64,000 nucleotides of DNA from Vibrio spartinae (GTDB lineage Bacteria; Pseudomonadota; Gammaproteobacteria; Enterobacterales; Vibrionaceae), in contig NZ_AP024907.1 in assembly GCF_024347135.1 (NCBI RefSeq), positions 1 through 64,000 on the forward strand, given 5' to 3'. Both the position numbers and the translations under genes were made by a program. Below the pieces are notes generated by a model that saw only the letters and a list, made by a program, of their open reading frames with translations, did not search any database and was not told the DNA's origin. Positions 32,675-42,404 of the stretch are shown piece after piece (position 1 is the stretch's first letter; the number at the start of each line of letters is the position of its first letter).

Positions 32675-33859
32675 TTAGGCCGCTGAATCCTTTCCAGAAG
32701 AAGCAAAAATATCGGGGAATGTGAGCATGGCTTCCATCCTACGTTGTTCTATGATGTCAGCGTAGATCTCGGTTGTCTTGAGTTCGCTGTGGCCGAGCAG
32801 TTTCGATACTGCGTATATATTGATTCCTCGGCTAAGCTGAATTACAGCAAAGGTATGACGACCAGCATGGAATGTAACGTGCTTACTTATTCCAGCAGCC
32901 AGAGCCCATCTAAGCAGTTCTACATTTATATAAGAAGAGTATTTCAATCCCTTGAATACGCGCTCGTGAGAGGCTTTGGGGCTACCCAAAAGTGATTCTG
33001 CTGACTTTGGTATGTCTAAATACTGAAGGCTCTTAGCATCGCCGTGAGAGAGTTTGACCTGGTCGAAGATAATTCGTTTGTGATTATTGAATGTCTCTAT
33101 TTCTGACCAAGTAAGTCGATGGATATCGCACCAACGCATCCCCGTTGCACATGAGAACAAAAACGCACGTTTAAGGACTGGGTAGCGACATTCTGTGTGA
33201 GCTAACGCGTTGACCTCATCCAGTGTTAAATAAACCCGCTTAGTCGTTTTCGCTTTGATACTGGTCACTTGTGCAAGCGGGTTATCACGAATAATACCTT
33301 CTCGATGAGCTTCGTTGATCGCCGCACGAACTTTATTGAAGTAGGAGCTTTGTGTATTGCGAGATAACGCGGTATCACTTTTGGTTTTCGCTTCATTGGT
33401 TAGGTAATACTTAAACCCATCTAACCAGTCTTTATCCAGCTCATCAAAACTAAGATCATGTTTTCCGCAGTAGAACAGCAGGTGCTTACGAGCTGAAAGC
33501 CAGATCGAGTGGTTGGAGGTTGAGGTGGTTTGTTCTTTGATGTCAATTTGCCGTTGAAAGTAATCAATGAAGCTAGCTGAACGCTTGGTTCGATCCTCAA
33601 AACCATGCTTTTGGGATTGCCACTCAACCAGTCGTTTACTCTTAATGGTTTCGGCGAGAAGCATATGTTCTTTGTTGTGTTGGCGCTGGGTGGGTGTTTT
33701 AGGTTTGTCGTGAACGTACAGGTCTAAGGTTTCGTAGCTGCGCTTACGTTTATTTTGGTGTCCACCTTGCGTATTTGTGGTGTAGCCATAGTCATAAACT
33801 AAGCGTAGTGAGCGTGTGCCGTCAGTTCTAAGTGTTCGTTTTTCAATGGAAATTTTCAT
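32675..33859 (-). CDS. int: Tyrosine integrase of the island
   Basis: A 394-aa site-specific tyrosine recombinase that would insert and excise the island at mnmE. The N-terminal arm-binding domain covers about 1-90, the SAM-like core-binding domain about 100-190 and the catalytic domain follows. Catalytic residues are visible: R in CATGMRWCDIHRLTW, H-x-x-R in HAGRHTFAV and the nucleophile Y in LLGHSELKTTEIYAD. ATG 33859 (MKISIEKRTL) has a G-run upstream. The TTG at 33871 is rejected. The gene lies 170 bp from attR with its 5' end facing mnmE, normal for islands that use the 3' end of a gene. Confidence 0.93.
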   Translation of the reverse strand: MKISIEKRTLRTDGTRSLRLVYDYGYTTNTQGGHQNKRKRSYETLDLYVHDKPKTPTQRQHNKEHMLLAETIKSKRLVEWQSQKHGFEDRTKRSASFIDYFQRQIDIKEQTTSTSNHSIWLSARKHLLFYCGKHDLSFDELDKDWLDGFKYYLTNEAKTKSDTALSRNTQSSYFNKVRAAINEAHREGIIRDNPLAQVTSIKAKTTKRVYLTLDEVNALAHTECRYPVLKRAFLFSCATGMRWCDIHRLTWSEIETFNNHKRIIFDQVKLSHGDAKSLQYLDIPKSAESLLGSPKASHERVFKGLKYSSYINVELLRWALAAGISKHVTFHAGRHTFAVIQLSRGINIYAVSKLLGHSELKTTEIYADIIEQRRMEAMLTFPDIFASSGKDSAA

Positions 33860-33873
33860 TTTAGCCCCCAATT

Positions 33874-33921
33874 GGTCCCCAATACGGCATTTATCATGTC
33901 ATTGGGGGCCAACTGGGGACT
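33874..33921. repeat. Arm-type repeats near attR
   Basis: GGTCCCCAA (33874-33882) is the inverse of TTGGGGACC. TTGGGGGCC (33902) and CTGGGGACT (33913) are direct copies with the same 11-bp offset as at 6007 and 6018. ACGGCAA-type repeats follow at about 33940-33965. Likely integrase arm sites. Confidence 0.58.
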
Positions 33922-34028
33922 AGATTTGGCAATTAACGGCAATAGATGGAAACAAACGGCAAATGACGATCTAATAAAATCAGTGTGTTATCTACCGTTG
34001 CTTGCTGTTATTTTCCGTTATTTGCCCA

Positions 34029-34050
34029 CTTTCACTTCCCGATACAGAAA
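34029..34050 (+). repeat. attR: Right attachment site (attR core)
   Basis: CTTTCACTTCCC plus GATACAGAAA is identical to 5948-5969 and encodes, on the minus strand, the end of MnmE (F-C-I-G-K-stop). The integrated island restores the mnmE reading frame exactly. Confidence 0.9.
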
Positions 34051-35393
34051 CTCGAAAAGATTCGTCCGAGTAAATCGTCGGAACTAAATTCTCCGGTGAT
34101 CTCGTTGAGATGCTGCTGGGTGATGCGCAGTTCTTCAGCGAGAATCTCTCCAGCCATGTAGCCTTCAAGTTGTTGTTGGCCAATGGTTAGGTGTTCGGCG
34201 GCTTTGTCCAACGCATCTAAGTGGCGGCGGCGCGCCATGAAACTGCCTTCTTGGCTGCCGGTGAATCCCATGCAGTCTTTCAGGTGGCTTCTTAGTGCTT
34301 CGACTCCGTCACCGGTTTTGGCTGAGAGCCGGATCAGTGTGGGGACGTTGACGTGACAAATCCCCATCTCTTCATTGGTTTGATCGGCTTTATTTCGGAT
34401 CACGGTCATGCCGATGCTTTCCGGGAGACGATCAACGAAATCCGGCCAGATTTCTTTCGGATCGGTGGCATCGGTTGTGGTGCCATCGACCATAAATAAG
34501 ACGCGATCGGCTTGTTTGATTTCATCCCAAGCGCGTTCAATCCCGATTCGTTCGACTTCGTCAGAGGCTTCTCGTAGCCCGGCGGTGTCGATAATGTGCA
34601 GTGGCATTCCGTCAATGTGAATGTGCTCTCTCAGAACGTCACGGGTGGTCCCTGCGATGTCCGTGACAATCGCTGACTCTTTACCGGAGAGTGCATTGAG
34701 TAGGCTTGATTTACCCGCATTTGGCCGACCGGCGATGACCACCTTCATTCCTTCACGCATGATTGCGCCTTGGCTGGCTTCTCGTCGAACCATGTTCAGA
34801 TTATCAATAATTGTTTGCAGATCACCTGAGACTTTGCCGTCAGCCAGAAAGTCGATCTCTTCTTCGGGGAAGTCGATTGCAGCTTCGACATAAATTCGCA
34901 GATGAATCAATGATTCAACCAAGGTATGAATGCGGGTAGAGAATTGTCCTTGCAGGGATTGCAGTGCTGATTTGGCTGCCTGTTCGGAACTGGCGTCGAT
35001 CAAATCGGCAATCGCTTCTGCCTGGGCTAAATCCAGTTTGTCATTGAGAAACGCCCGCTCTGAAAACTCTCCGGGACGTGCAGCCCGAACGCCGGGAATG
35101 GTCAGAATCCGTCGGATTAACATATCCATGACGACGGGACCGCCGTGGCCTTGTAACTCAAGAACGTCTTCACCGGTAAACGAATGGGGGTTGGGGAAAA
35201 ACAGGGCAATACCTTGATCTAACTGGGTGCCGTCTTCATCCTGAAAAGGCAGGTATTCTGCATATCGGGCGCGGAGGGGTTTTCCCGTTACGGCTTTGGC
35301 AACCTCTGTTGCTTTTGAGCCGGATACACGAATAATGCCGACACCACCACGGCCTGTCGGTGTTGCTTGTGCAACGATTGTGTCTGTAGTCAT
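34032..35393 (-). CDS. mnmE: MnmE, tRNA modification GTPase
   Basis: MnmE with MnmG installs the cmnm5 group on U34 of certain tRNAs. The 453-aa protein is complete. The formyl-tetrahydrofolate-binding N-terminal domain covers about 1-120. The G domain carries G1 GRPNAGKSS (222-230), G2 with TTRD, G3 DTAG and G4 NKAD. The C-terminus ends F-C-I-G-K, whose cysteine is the functional Cys of the family. The island recombined exactly at these last codons without altering them. Its own promoter probably lies in 35394-35480, since a terminator follows yidC. Confidence 0.97.
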   Translation of the reverse strand: MTTDTIVAQATPTGRGGVGIIRVSGSKATEVAKAVTGKPLRARYAEYLPFQDEDGTQLDQGIALFFPNPHSFTGEDVLELQGHGGPVVMDMLIRRILTIPGVRAARPGEFSERAFLNDKLDLAQAEAIADLIDASSEQAAKSALQSLQGQFSTRIHTLVESLIHLRIYVEAAIDFPEEEIDFLADGKVSGDLQTIIDNLNMVRREASQGAIMREGMKVVIAGRPNAGKSSLLNALSGKESAIVTDIAGTTRDVLREHIHIDGMPLHIIDTAGLREASDEVERIGIERAWDEIKQADRVLFMVDGTTTDATDPKEIWPDFVDRLPESIGMTVIRNKADQTNEEMGICHVNVPTLIRLSAKTGDGVEALRSHLKDCMGFTGSQEGSFMARRRHLDALDKAAEHLTIGQQQLEGYMAGEILAEELRITQQHLNEITGEFSSDDLLGRIFSSFCIGK

Positions 35394-35483
35394 AGTGATT
35401 TTGTCTGTTCAGTCAAAAAGGCGGTATCCATGATGGATTATGTGATCATAATGGATAGTATGATGCGCATTGTAATCAGCTGC

Positions 35484-35510
35484 TAATAAAAAGGCGACCC
35501 TTTGGCCGCC
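35484..35510 (-). terminator. Terminator after yidC
   Basis: On the minus strand, GGCGGCC-AAAG-GGTCGCC is followed by TTTTTATT. The stem contains one G-U pair. It stops the rpmH-rnpA-yidD-yidC transcript 22 bp beyond the yidC stop. Confidence 0.82.
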
Positions 35511-35532
35511 TCTTTGCGCAGTGTTCAGGTTT

Positions 35533-37164
35533 CTACTTCTTCTTCGTGTGTAAACCCTTCTTCTCCAGCGATTTGTAGATCACCATTTGCTGGATCAGGG
35601 TCACGATGTTTGATACCAACCAGTACAGTACCAGACCTGATGGGAAGAACAGGAAGAAGACCGTAAATGCGACTGGCATAAATGTCATAATCTTCTGTTG
35701 CATCGGATCGGTAACCGTTGTCGGGCTCATTCTCTGCAACATAAACATACTCGCACCCATCAACAGTGGCAGGATGTAGTACGGGTCTTGCGCAGACAAA
35801 TCGTGAATCCAACCAAAGAACGGCTGGTGGCGGAGCTCAACAGATTCCATCAGGGCCCAGTAGAGCGAGATGAAGATTGGCATTTGCAGAACAATCGGGA
35901 AACAGCCGCCCAGCGGGTTCACTTTTTCCTCTTTATATAACGCCATCATTTCCTGACTCATGCGTTGGCGATCATCACCAATGCGTTCGCGCATTGCTTG
36001 CAACTTCGGTTGCAGCATCCGCATTTTTGCCATGGAAGTGTACTGAGCTTTGGTCAGTGGGTACATGACACCACGAACGATAAAGGTCAGACAGATAATT
36101 GCGATACCCCAGTTCGAGACGATGCCTTGAATAAAGGAAAGCATGCTATGCAGTGGTTTAGCGATAAACCATAACCAGCCGTAATCTACCACAAGATCCA
36201 GATTTGGCGCGGTTGCGGCCATTTGGTCTTGTAATTTAGGGCCAACCCATAGCGTTGCATCGAAGTCTGTACTTTCACCTGTTGCGATGGTCCGGTTTGG
36301 CTCTCTAATCCCGATATCACCAAGATTACGGTTGATCATCACCCGAGAAAATAATTTAGTCTCCGGTGACTGACGTGGAATCCATGCCGCAGCGAAATAG
36401 TGTTGGATCATGGCTGCCCAGCCTTGACCATTATTCAAAGTTTCATTGAGCGCATGATCTTTCATGTCACTGAAACTGAATTTTTTGTAGCGGGTATCTT
36501 CTGTAGAGTAAGCACCACCATGATATGTTGACATGGCAAAGCTACTACCGGATGCTTCCAGAGTCTGACGAAGATGAGCATACATGCCGACAGTCGCATT
36601 TTGGCCGGACTGGTTATTGACGTTGAAATCAACATCAATCGCATAGCTGTTACGTTTCAGGATAAATGTTTTGGTGTAGGTGATGCCATTCGCCTGATAA
36701 GTAAATGGGATGCGAATTTCATCTTGACCATCTGCCAGTTGATAATGATTTTGGGCAACCTGGTAAGTCGGGCGGCCATCTCTTTTATCGATCCCCTGCG
36801 GACCAATCAGACCACTTTGAGCAATAAACTGAAAATCACTGTTCTTTTTCAGCAGCGCAAAAGGCTGCTCGGAATTCAGTTCTTTGGAGTATTTATTCAG
36901 TTTTGCAGAAATGACGTCACCGCCCACAGTATTGATGGAAAGGGTGAGAACGTCCGTTTTCACGGTCACTATCTTTCCTGCAACATCCTGAGTTGATACC
37001 GGTTCAAACTCATCAGAGCTTTGAGGAGCAGTAGGAACTGAACTACTTGATTGTGTCTGCTCAACCGCAGTTGGTGCCGGATTCTGTGCTACTTGCCATT
37101 TCTGGAACAGTAAGAAAGAAACCAGCGCCAAAGCGATTAACAGGATATTACGTTGAGAATCCAT
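35533..37164 (-). CDS. yidC: YidC, membrane protein insertase
   Basis: YidC inserts and folds inner-membrane proteins, alone or with SecYEG. The 543-aa length is normal for gamma-proteobacteria. An N-terminal transmembrane anchor ([17 protein letters not shown]) precedes the large periplasmic domain (about 60-340). The conserved C-terminal core follows, with helices at about 350-540 ([47 protein letters not shown]) and a basic tail. The gene starts 2 bp after the yidD stop. The order rpmH-rnpA-yidD-yidC-mnmE is the standard one. Confidence 0.97.
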   Translation of the reverse strand: MDSQRNILLIALALVSFLLFQKWQVAQNPAPTAVEQTQSSSSVPTAPQSSDEFEPVSTQDVAGKIVTVKTDVLTLSINTVGGDVISAKLNKYSKELNSEQPFALLKKNSDFQFIAQSGLIGPQGIDKRDGRPTYQVAQNHYQLADGQDEIRIPFTYQANGITYTKTFILKRNSYAIDVDFNVNNQSGQNATVGMYAHLRQTLEASGSSFAMSTYHGGAYSTEDTRYKKFSFSDMKDHALNETLNNGQGWAAMIQHYFAAAWIPRQSPETKLFSRVMINRNLGDIGIREPNRTIATGESTDFDATLWVGPKLQDQMAATAPNLDLVVDYGWLWFIAKPLHSMLSFIQGIVSNWGIAIICLTFIVRGVMYPLTKAQYTSMAKMRMLQPKLQAMRERIGDDRQRMSQEMMALYKEEKVNPLGGCFPIVLQMPIFISLYWALMESVELRHQPFFGWIHDLSAQDPYYILPLLMGASMFMLQRMSPTTVTDPMQQKIMTFMPVAFTVFFLFFPSGLVLYWLVSNIVTLIQQMVIYKSLEKKGLHTKKK

Positions 37165-37166
37165 CG

Positions 37167-37424
37167 TTATTTATCTCTGTCTTGTCTTGGGTTAGGTGGA
37201 ACGGGGTCATAGCCCCCTTCATTCAGAGGGTGGCATTTTAATAGACGTTTGCCTGATAACCAACATCCTTTTACAAAACCGTGAGCTTTCAATGCTTCTA
37301 TCGCATATCGAGAGCAGGTCGGTGTAAATCGGCAACGTGGTCCTAACAGAGGGCTAATCAGCCATCTGTATAGATAAATCAGTCCGATGACTAACCACGA
37401 TAAGGGCGAGACAGGCGTTGCCAT
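37167..37424 (-). CDS. yidD: YidD, membrane insertion factor
   Basis: YidD is a small inner-membrane-associated protein that assists YidC-dependent insertion. It has 85 aa. The conserved cysteine segment [15 protein letters not shown] and [12 protein letters not shown] are typical. It overlaps the end of rnpA by 34 nt, as in most gamma-proteobacteria. Confidence 0.95.
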   Translation of the reverse strand: MATPVSPLSWLVIGLIYLYRWLISPLLGPRCRFTPTCSRYAIEALKAHGFVKGCWLSGKRLLKCHPLNEGGYDPVPPNPRQDRDK

Positions 37425-37747
37425 AGTTTATCAAACAGCTTTGTTATTTCGTCATTGCTGAGTTCCTGAGCGCTTTTTTTCGCAATCACGACAAAGTCTT
37501 TGTGCGGTAATTCGTGCTGCTTCAGGCGAAAACTTTCTCGGGCAAGCCGTTTAAAACGATTGCGCCCAACGGCAGTTTTTATCTGTTTTTTCGGAACGGC
37601 CAATCCCAATCTTGGATGAGATAAAGCGTTTTTACGGGCAATGATGGTAAAATGAGGCGAGCCAGCACTACGAGCTTGCTGGAATACATATCGGTAGTGT
37701 TCGGGAGTTAACAAACGTAACTCCCGACGAAAAGCGTAATTGTTCAA
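37391..37747 (-). CDS. rnpA: RnpA, RNase P protein component
   Basis: The protein subunit of RNase P, which with the RNA subunit removes 5' leaders from tRNA precursors. The 118-aa protein shows the RNR motif in [20 protein letters not shown], plus the conserved start [20 protein letters not shown]. The start is a TTG at 37747. No in-frame ATG precedes it, and its N-terminus aligns with other Vibrio RnpA. It follows rpmH by 13 bp in the classic rpmH-rnpA pair. Confidence 0.95.
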   Translation of the reverse strand: MNNYAFRRELRLLTPEHYRYVFQQARSAGSPHFTIIARKNALSHPRLGLAVPKKQIKTAVGRNRFKRLARESFRLKQHELPHKDFVVIAKKSAQELSNDEITKLFDKLWQRLSRPYRG

Positions 37748-37760
37748 AATAAGTCAGGGA

Positions 37761-37895
37761 TTATTTTGACAGGCGTGCACGGCCTTTCGCACGTCGTGCA
37801 TTAATTACTTTACGACCGTTCTTAGTTGCCATACGAGCACGGAAACCGTGAGTACGTTTGCGCTTCAGAACTGTAGGTTGAAAAGTGCGTTTCAT
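37761..37895 (-). CDS. rpmH: Ribosomal protein bL34
   Basis: A 44-aa ribosomal protein L34 of the large subunit: [20 protein letters not shown], then [18 protein letters not shown] and ARLSK. It is highly basic. The start ATG is at 37895. It heads the rpmH-rnpA-yidD-yidC operon. Confidence 0.97.
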
Positions 37896-38190
37896 TGTTT
37901 TTACCTTACTGATCAGTAGTTTCTAGGTTCTTGTTAAACCCGGCGTTGGGTTCTGTCTGCCTCTTTTTCAAGAGGGAAAAATCCGACGCCTTGCAACAAA
38001 GAGGCGGAATTGTAATCACTGCCACCGATGGTGTCAATAATTGGAGAAAGGAAGCGCCTGAATCTCTGGCTTATAAACTGCTTTTATCTCGGTTTGCTGA
38101 CCGGTAATAAAAGCAAATCGGCAGGATATCGCGCTTCATTTCAATTTGGTCGGGCGATTATACGTTGTACGGATAAAATCTCAAGGATCC

Positions 38191-38928
38191 TTATTCGATC
38201 CCGACCTGATTTAAGAATTTTTTCAAGCGAATATCCTGTGGATTATCGAATATATCCTGTGGAGATCCTTGTTCAACAATTTTGCCCTCTGCCATAAAGA
38301 TCACGCGATCCGCGACTTCTTTGGCAAATTGCATCTCATGGGTGACCACCAGCATGGTTTGATGAACCCGGGCCAGTTTTTTCATTAAGCTCAGTACTTC
38401 GCCCACCAACTCTGGATCGAGCGCCGATGTCGGTTCATCGAATAGGAGGAGTTCCGGCTCCTGAGCCATTGCCCGGCCAATTCCCACGCGCTGTTGCTGA
38501 CCACCGGAAAGTGATGCCGGATACTGATCGCTTTTATCCCCAAGTCCGATGTCATTGAGAATTTGCTGAGCACGCTCATACGCCTGATCTTTTTTCCAGC
38601 CCCGGACGGTGATCAACCCTTCCGCGATGTTCTGTTTTGCTGTCAGGTGCGCAAAGAGTGCATAGTTTTGAAATACGAATCCGGTTTTACGTCGGAGTGT
38701 CAGTACATCATTTTTATTCGGATTGGTACTATCGACACTCACATCTCCGATGGTAATTGCGCCTTGGTCGGCACTCTCAAGAAAATTCACACAGCGCAGC
38801 AGTGTCGATTTTCCGGTGCCGCTCGATCCGATGATGACAATGATTTCACCTTGATTAATGTCAAGATCAATCCCTTTGAGAACTTCACTCTCTCCGAAAC
38901 GTTTATGAATATTGGTTAACTTGATCAT
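38191..38928 (-). CDS. Polar amino-acid ABC transporter, ATPase
   Basis: A 245-aa ATP-binding subunit of a polar amino-acid importer. Walker [11 protein letters not shown]-loop VFQNYALF, signature [15 protein letters not shown] and Walker [13 protein letters not shown] are all visible. The closest families are cystine/arginine-type importers such as TcyN, so cystine is one possibility. It overlaps the permease gene by 4 nt and is the last gene of the operon. Confidence 0.9.
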   Translation of the reverse strand: MIKLTNIHKRFGESEVLKGIDLDINQGEIIVIIGSSGTGKSTLLRCVNFLESADQGAITIGDVSVDSTNPNKNDVLTLRRKTGFVFQNYALFAHLTAKQNIAEGLITVRGWKKDQAYERAQQILNDIGLGDKSDQYPASLSGGQQQRVGIGRAMAQEPELLLFDEPTSALDPELVGEVLSLMKKLARVHQTMLVVTHEMQFAKEVADRVIFMAEGKIVEQGSPQDIFDNPQDIRLKKFLNQVGIE

Positions 38929-39596
38929 CTCATATACGCCTTATTGAGTTTGTGTTCTGCCCAGCTCTGAACTCGGGTCAGGATAATGGTGATTCCCCAG
39001 TAAATGAAAGAGACGGCGAGGAAAGCTTCAAAATAATGAAAGCTGGAAGATGCTTCCATTTGTGCTTTCGCCATGATTTCAGCAACCCCGAGCGTAAATG
39101 CCAGTGAGGTTGATTTAATCATGTCGATGAAATAGTTCATCAGCGAAGGTAAAGCGATCCGTGTGGCTTGCGGCAGGATAATACGACGCATTGATTGAGT
39201 GGTTGTCATACCGATCGACAGGCTTGCTTCCATCTGACTTCGGTCCACACCAATGATTGCCGCGCGAATGGTTTCCGCCATGTAAGCTGCAAAGTGGAGC
39301 GCCAAACCGAGAATCGCTGCACTGTAAGCATCCATCCCTGTCATGATCGGGAATACTTGCGGTAATCCATAATAAAGGAGGAATAGCTGGACTAGCAGCG
39401 GCGTGCCTCGAAAATAGCTAATATAAAGTTGGCAAATCTGATCGAGTACTGGGATACGGAAGACCCGGATATTTGCGATGATCACCGATAAAATGATGGA
39501 AAGTATCATGCCCCAACAGGCTAACTCTATTGTAATGCCGAGATACTTAAGCAGGATTGGCATCAGCTCCAGCATATATTGAAAATCAAAACCCAT
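38925..39596 (-). CDS. Polar amino-acid ABC transporter, permease
   Basis: A 223-aa HisM/TcyL-type permease with five to six transmembrane helices and the conserved EAA loop ([29 protein letters not shown]). It works with the ATPase at 38191 and the binding protein at 39762. A hairpin and a palindrome between this gene and the binding-protein gene probably limit its expression relative to the binding protein. Confidence 0.9.
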   Translation of the reverse strand: MGFDFQYMLELMPILLKYLGITIELACWGMILSIILSVIIANIRVFRIPVLDQICQLYISYFRGTPLLVQLFLLYYGLPQVFPIMTGMDAYSAAILGLALHFAAYMAETIRAAIIGVDRSQMEASLSIGMTTTQSMRRIILPQATRIALPSLMNYFIDMIKSTSLAFTLGVAEIMAKAQMEASSSFHYFEAFLAVSFIYWGITIILTRVQSWAEHKLNKAYMR

Positions 39597-39688
39597 AATG
39601 TGTGTCTTCTTTTTATCAGGGAATCAGCAACAGACAGAGGTCAGTGATTCCGGAATATTGGTGTTAATGCATTGGTGTGTTCAAAAAT

Positions 39689-39720
39689 AAACCCACTGTG
39701 CTGGTTCAGACAGTGGGTTT
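39689..39720 (-). terminator. Attenuating hairpin within the ABC operon
   Basis: On the minus strand, AAACCCACTG pairs with CAGTGGGTTT (12-nt loop), followed by ATTTTTG. It lies after the binding-protein gene and before the permease, where partial termination gives more binding protein than membrane subunits. Confidence 0.75.
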
Positions 39721-39729
39721 ATATGATGT

Positions 39730-39750
39730 CATGATTCATTATGAATCATG
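39730..39750. repeat. Perfect palindrome CATGATTCAT-T-ATGAATCATG
   Basis: A 21-bp palindrome with 10-bp arms and a 1-bp centre, starting 11 bp after the stop of the binding-protein gene. In RNA it could form a 3' hairpin protecting the upstream message, or bind a dimeric regulator. Confidence 0.65.
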
Positions 39751-39761
39751 CCGATGGTTCA

Positions 39762-40511
39762 TTATCTTTTTGTAATGTCTGTATTGAACCATTTTTCTGA
39801 AATCTGGCTCAGCGTTCCGTCAGCGCGCATATCTGCGAGTGCTTTGTTGACTTCACCCTGAAGCTTCTTACCACTCTTATTATTGAGGAAAGGCCAGGCA
39901 TTCTCAATCGTTTCGAATGGTTTTCCTGCCAATTGGAGTGGTAATCCCGATTTTTGAATGACTTCCAGAATAGAAAGACGATCCATAACAAAAGCATCGA
40001 TTCGACCCAAAGCAACATCTTGTTCAAAGCTTGAGTCATAAGTTTTGATGTTGATTTGCTGATCTTTATCGTGCTGACGTAATAGTTGTTCAAAGTTCGA
40101 ACCTAAGTTAACGGCAACGGTTTTGCCTTTCAGGTCATCCAGGCCATGAATGGTATTGTTACCTTTGCGTACCGCTATCTGCGCGCCATCAATCACATAT
40201 GGGTCTGAAAAGAGATATTTTTGTTTGCGGGCATCCGTGATGGTGATCTGGTTTGAGATCGTATCGACTCGCCCTGTTTCTAACAGACCAAACAGACCCG
40301 AGAAGCTTGCGGTCACAAATTTCACTTGATAGTCGTTGCGTTTGCCTATTTCTTTCCATAGATCAACTTCAAATCCTTGTAGTTCATCTTTTTTTACAAA
40401 CGTGAACGGGAAGTAACGGCCAGACATACCGACTTTTACTTCTGTTGCTGCATGGACATTGATTGTTGTCAATGTGAGAGCCGCAATTGCAGCAATAAAC
40501 CATTTTTTCAT
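39762..40511 (-). CDS. Polar amino-acid ABC transporter, binding protein
   Basis: A 249-aa periplasmic substrate-binding protein (family 3). The start at 40511 gives a clean signal peptide, MKKWFIAAIAALTLTTINVH-A, with GGAG 8 nt upstream. The longer frame to 40577 lacks one. Family motifs are EVKVGMSGRYFPFTFVKKDE, GFEVDLWKEIGKR and the ligand-contact DTISNQITITDARKQKYLFS. The ligand is not fixed by sequence reading. Cystine or another polar amino acid is likely. It is the first gene of the three-gene operon. Confidence 0.9.
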   Translation of the reverse strand: MKKWFIAAIAALTLTTINVHAATEVKVGMSGRYFPFTFVKKDELQGFEVDLWKEIGKRNDYQVKFVTASFSGLFGLLETGRVDTISNQITITDARKQKYLFSDPYVIDGAQIAVRKGNNTIHGLDDLKGKTVAVNLGSNFEQLLRQHDKDQQINIKTYDSSFEQDVALGRIDAFVMDRLSILEVIQKSGLPLQLAGKPFETIENAWPFLNNKSGKKLQGEVNKALADMRADGTLSQISEKWFNTDITKR

Positions 40512-40577
40512 GTTGAGCTCCAAAATCTTTCGGGCGCTTATTTTAATGACATATAGGACAACAAAAGAAATAACCAT

Positions 40578-40904
40578 AAGTTATGGTTCATAACCGATAA
40601 TAACAATATGAATTTAAACTCATATTGTTGTCTCTTGTAACGATCTTTATCGGGGGCCGACGACGGCTATATTTTACAAAAGGTGATTGTACCCTTTTGG
40701 GGATAACTTTGTAAGATCGACGTTTTGTGCATAGACATGTGGGTAAAGTAGGGACATTTAGGGGGGATCCAAGAATAAATTGGCCAAAAAGTGTGAATAA
40801 CTTGGATCTAGTTTACAGGATTGACGATCAATGACTGGCGATCTTGAAGATCAACAGGTAGAATTGCCAGTCTTTATCGATCATCTAATCGGAGTGAGGG
40901 AACA
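40578..40904. promoter_or_regulatory. dnaA promoter region with DnaA boxes
   Basis: The gap holds DnaA-box-like sites in an orientation usual for autorepression: GGGATAACT (about 40699), TGTGCATAG (40727-40735) and TGTGAATAA (40792-40800). GATC occurs at least seven times between 40710 and 40885, consistent with SeqA/Dam timing of dnaA expression. Confidence 0.7.
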
Positions 40905-42308
40905 GTGTCATCTTCTCTTTGGTTGCAATGTTTGCAACAGCTTCAGGAAGAGCTTCCTGCGACAGAGTTCAGTATGTGGGTTCGACCGCTGCAAGCCGAG
41001 CTCAATGACAATACTCTCACTTTATTCGCCCCCAACCGTTTTGTGCTTGATTGGGTACGGGATAAGTATCTCAATAGTATCAATCGCCTTCTCAACGAGT
41101 ATTGTGGGAGTGATATTCCAAGTTTACGCTTCGAAATTGGCAATCGTCCGGTTGCTGAGCAAAAACGCGCGCCGGTACGTACACCGGCAGATGTTGCTGC
41201 CGAGTCTTCAGCGCCTGCCCGACTACAAGCCAGAAAACCCATTCATAAAACGTGGGATGATGAGTCGGCACCGATCGAGATTAACTACCGGTCGAATATG
41301 AACCCGAAGCACAAGTTCAATAACTTTGTCGAAGGTAAATCGAACCAGTTGGGTCTCGCAGCGGCAAAACAAGTTTCCGATAATCCGGGAGCAGCCTATA
41401 ACCCGCTCTTTTTATACGGTGGTACCGGCTTAGGTAAAACGCATCTGTTACATGCAGTTGGCAATGCCATCGTTGATCATAACCCACAAGCAAAAGTGGT
41501 TTATATGCATTCTGAGCGGTTTGTGCAGGATATGGTAAAAGCACTGCAAAATAATGCTATAGAAGAATTCAAGCGCTACTATCGTAGTGTCGATGCCCTG
41601 TTGATCGATGATATTCAGTTTTTTGCCAATAAAGAGCGTTCTCAAGAAGAATTTTTCCATACCTTCAATGCGTTGCTTGAAGGGAACCAACAAATCATTC
41701 TGACATCAGATCGTTATCCGAAAGAGATTCACGGTGTAGAAGATCGTCTTAAATCCCGTTTTGGCTGGGGTTTAACGGTCGCAATCGAGCCCCCTGAATT
41801 GGAAACTCGTGTCGCCATTTTGATGAAGAAAGCGGAAGATCACCAGATTCATCTGGCTGATGAAGTCGCTTTCTTTATTGCCAAACGACTTCGCTCGAAT
41901 GTCCGTGAGCTTGAAGGTGCTCTCAATCGTGTCATTGCCAATGCTAATTTTACCGGCCGGCCGATTACGATTGATTTTGTTCGTGAAGCGTTACGTGATT
42001 TGTTGGCTTTACAGGAAAAATTGGTCACGATTGATAATATCCAGAAAACTGTGGCTGAGTATTATAAAATCAAAGTTGCAGATTTACTGTCGAAGCGTCG
42101 TTCACGTTCGGTTGCCCGGCCTCGTCAATTAGCGATGGCATTGGCGAAGGAGCTGACCAACCATAGCTTGCCAGAAATCGGTGATGCGTTTGGCGGACGC
42201 GATCATACGACGGTTCTTCATGCTTGTCGCAAGATAGAGCAGTTAAGAGAAGAAAGTCATGATATCAAGGAAGATTATTCCAATCTGATTCGGACGCTCT
42301 CTTCCTGA
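40905..42308 (+). CDS. dnaA: DnaA, replication initiator
   Basis: DnaA binds the oriC boxes and opens the origin. The 467-aa protein has a complete domain set: domain I (1-80, [20 protein letters not shown]), a short linker, the AAA+ domain with Walker A GGTGLGKT at 172-179 and Walker [10 protein letters not shown], and the C-terminal DnaA signature [19 protein letters not shown]. It begins with GTG at 40905 after GAGGGAAC. It is about 40 kb from oriC here because of the island. In relatives the gap is much smaller. Confidence 0.98.
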   Translation: MSSSLWLQCLQQLQEELPATEFSMWVRPLQAELNDNTLTLFAPNRFVLDWVRDKYLNSINRLLNEYCGSDIPSLRFEIGNRPVAEQKRAPVRTPADVAAESSAPARLQARKPIHKTWDDESAPIEINYRSNMNPKHKFNNFVEGKSNQLGLAAAKQVSDNPGAAYNPLFLYGGTGLGKTHLLHAVGNAIVDHNPQAKVVYMHSERFVQDMVKALQNNAIEEFKRYYRSVDALLIDDIQFFANKERSQEEFFHTFNALLEGNQQIILTSDRYPKEIHGVEDRLKSRFGWGLTVAIEPPELETRVAILMKKAEDHQIHLADEVAFFIAKRLRSNVRELEGALNRVIANANFTGRPITIDFVREALRDLLALQEKLVTIDNIQKTVAEYYKIKVADLLSKRRSRSVARPRQLAMALAKELTNHSLPEIGDAFGGRDHTTVLHACRKIEQLREESHDIKEDYSNLIRTLSS

Positions 42309-42404
42309 TGTCTATCCAAAATAAATAGTCATACAGAACAAATAGCACGGTGTCGTCGATCTCCGACCTGATTCGGTGGCGTGACATATAATAAAGAGCG
42401 AACT

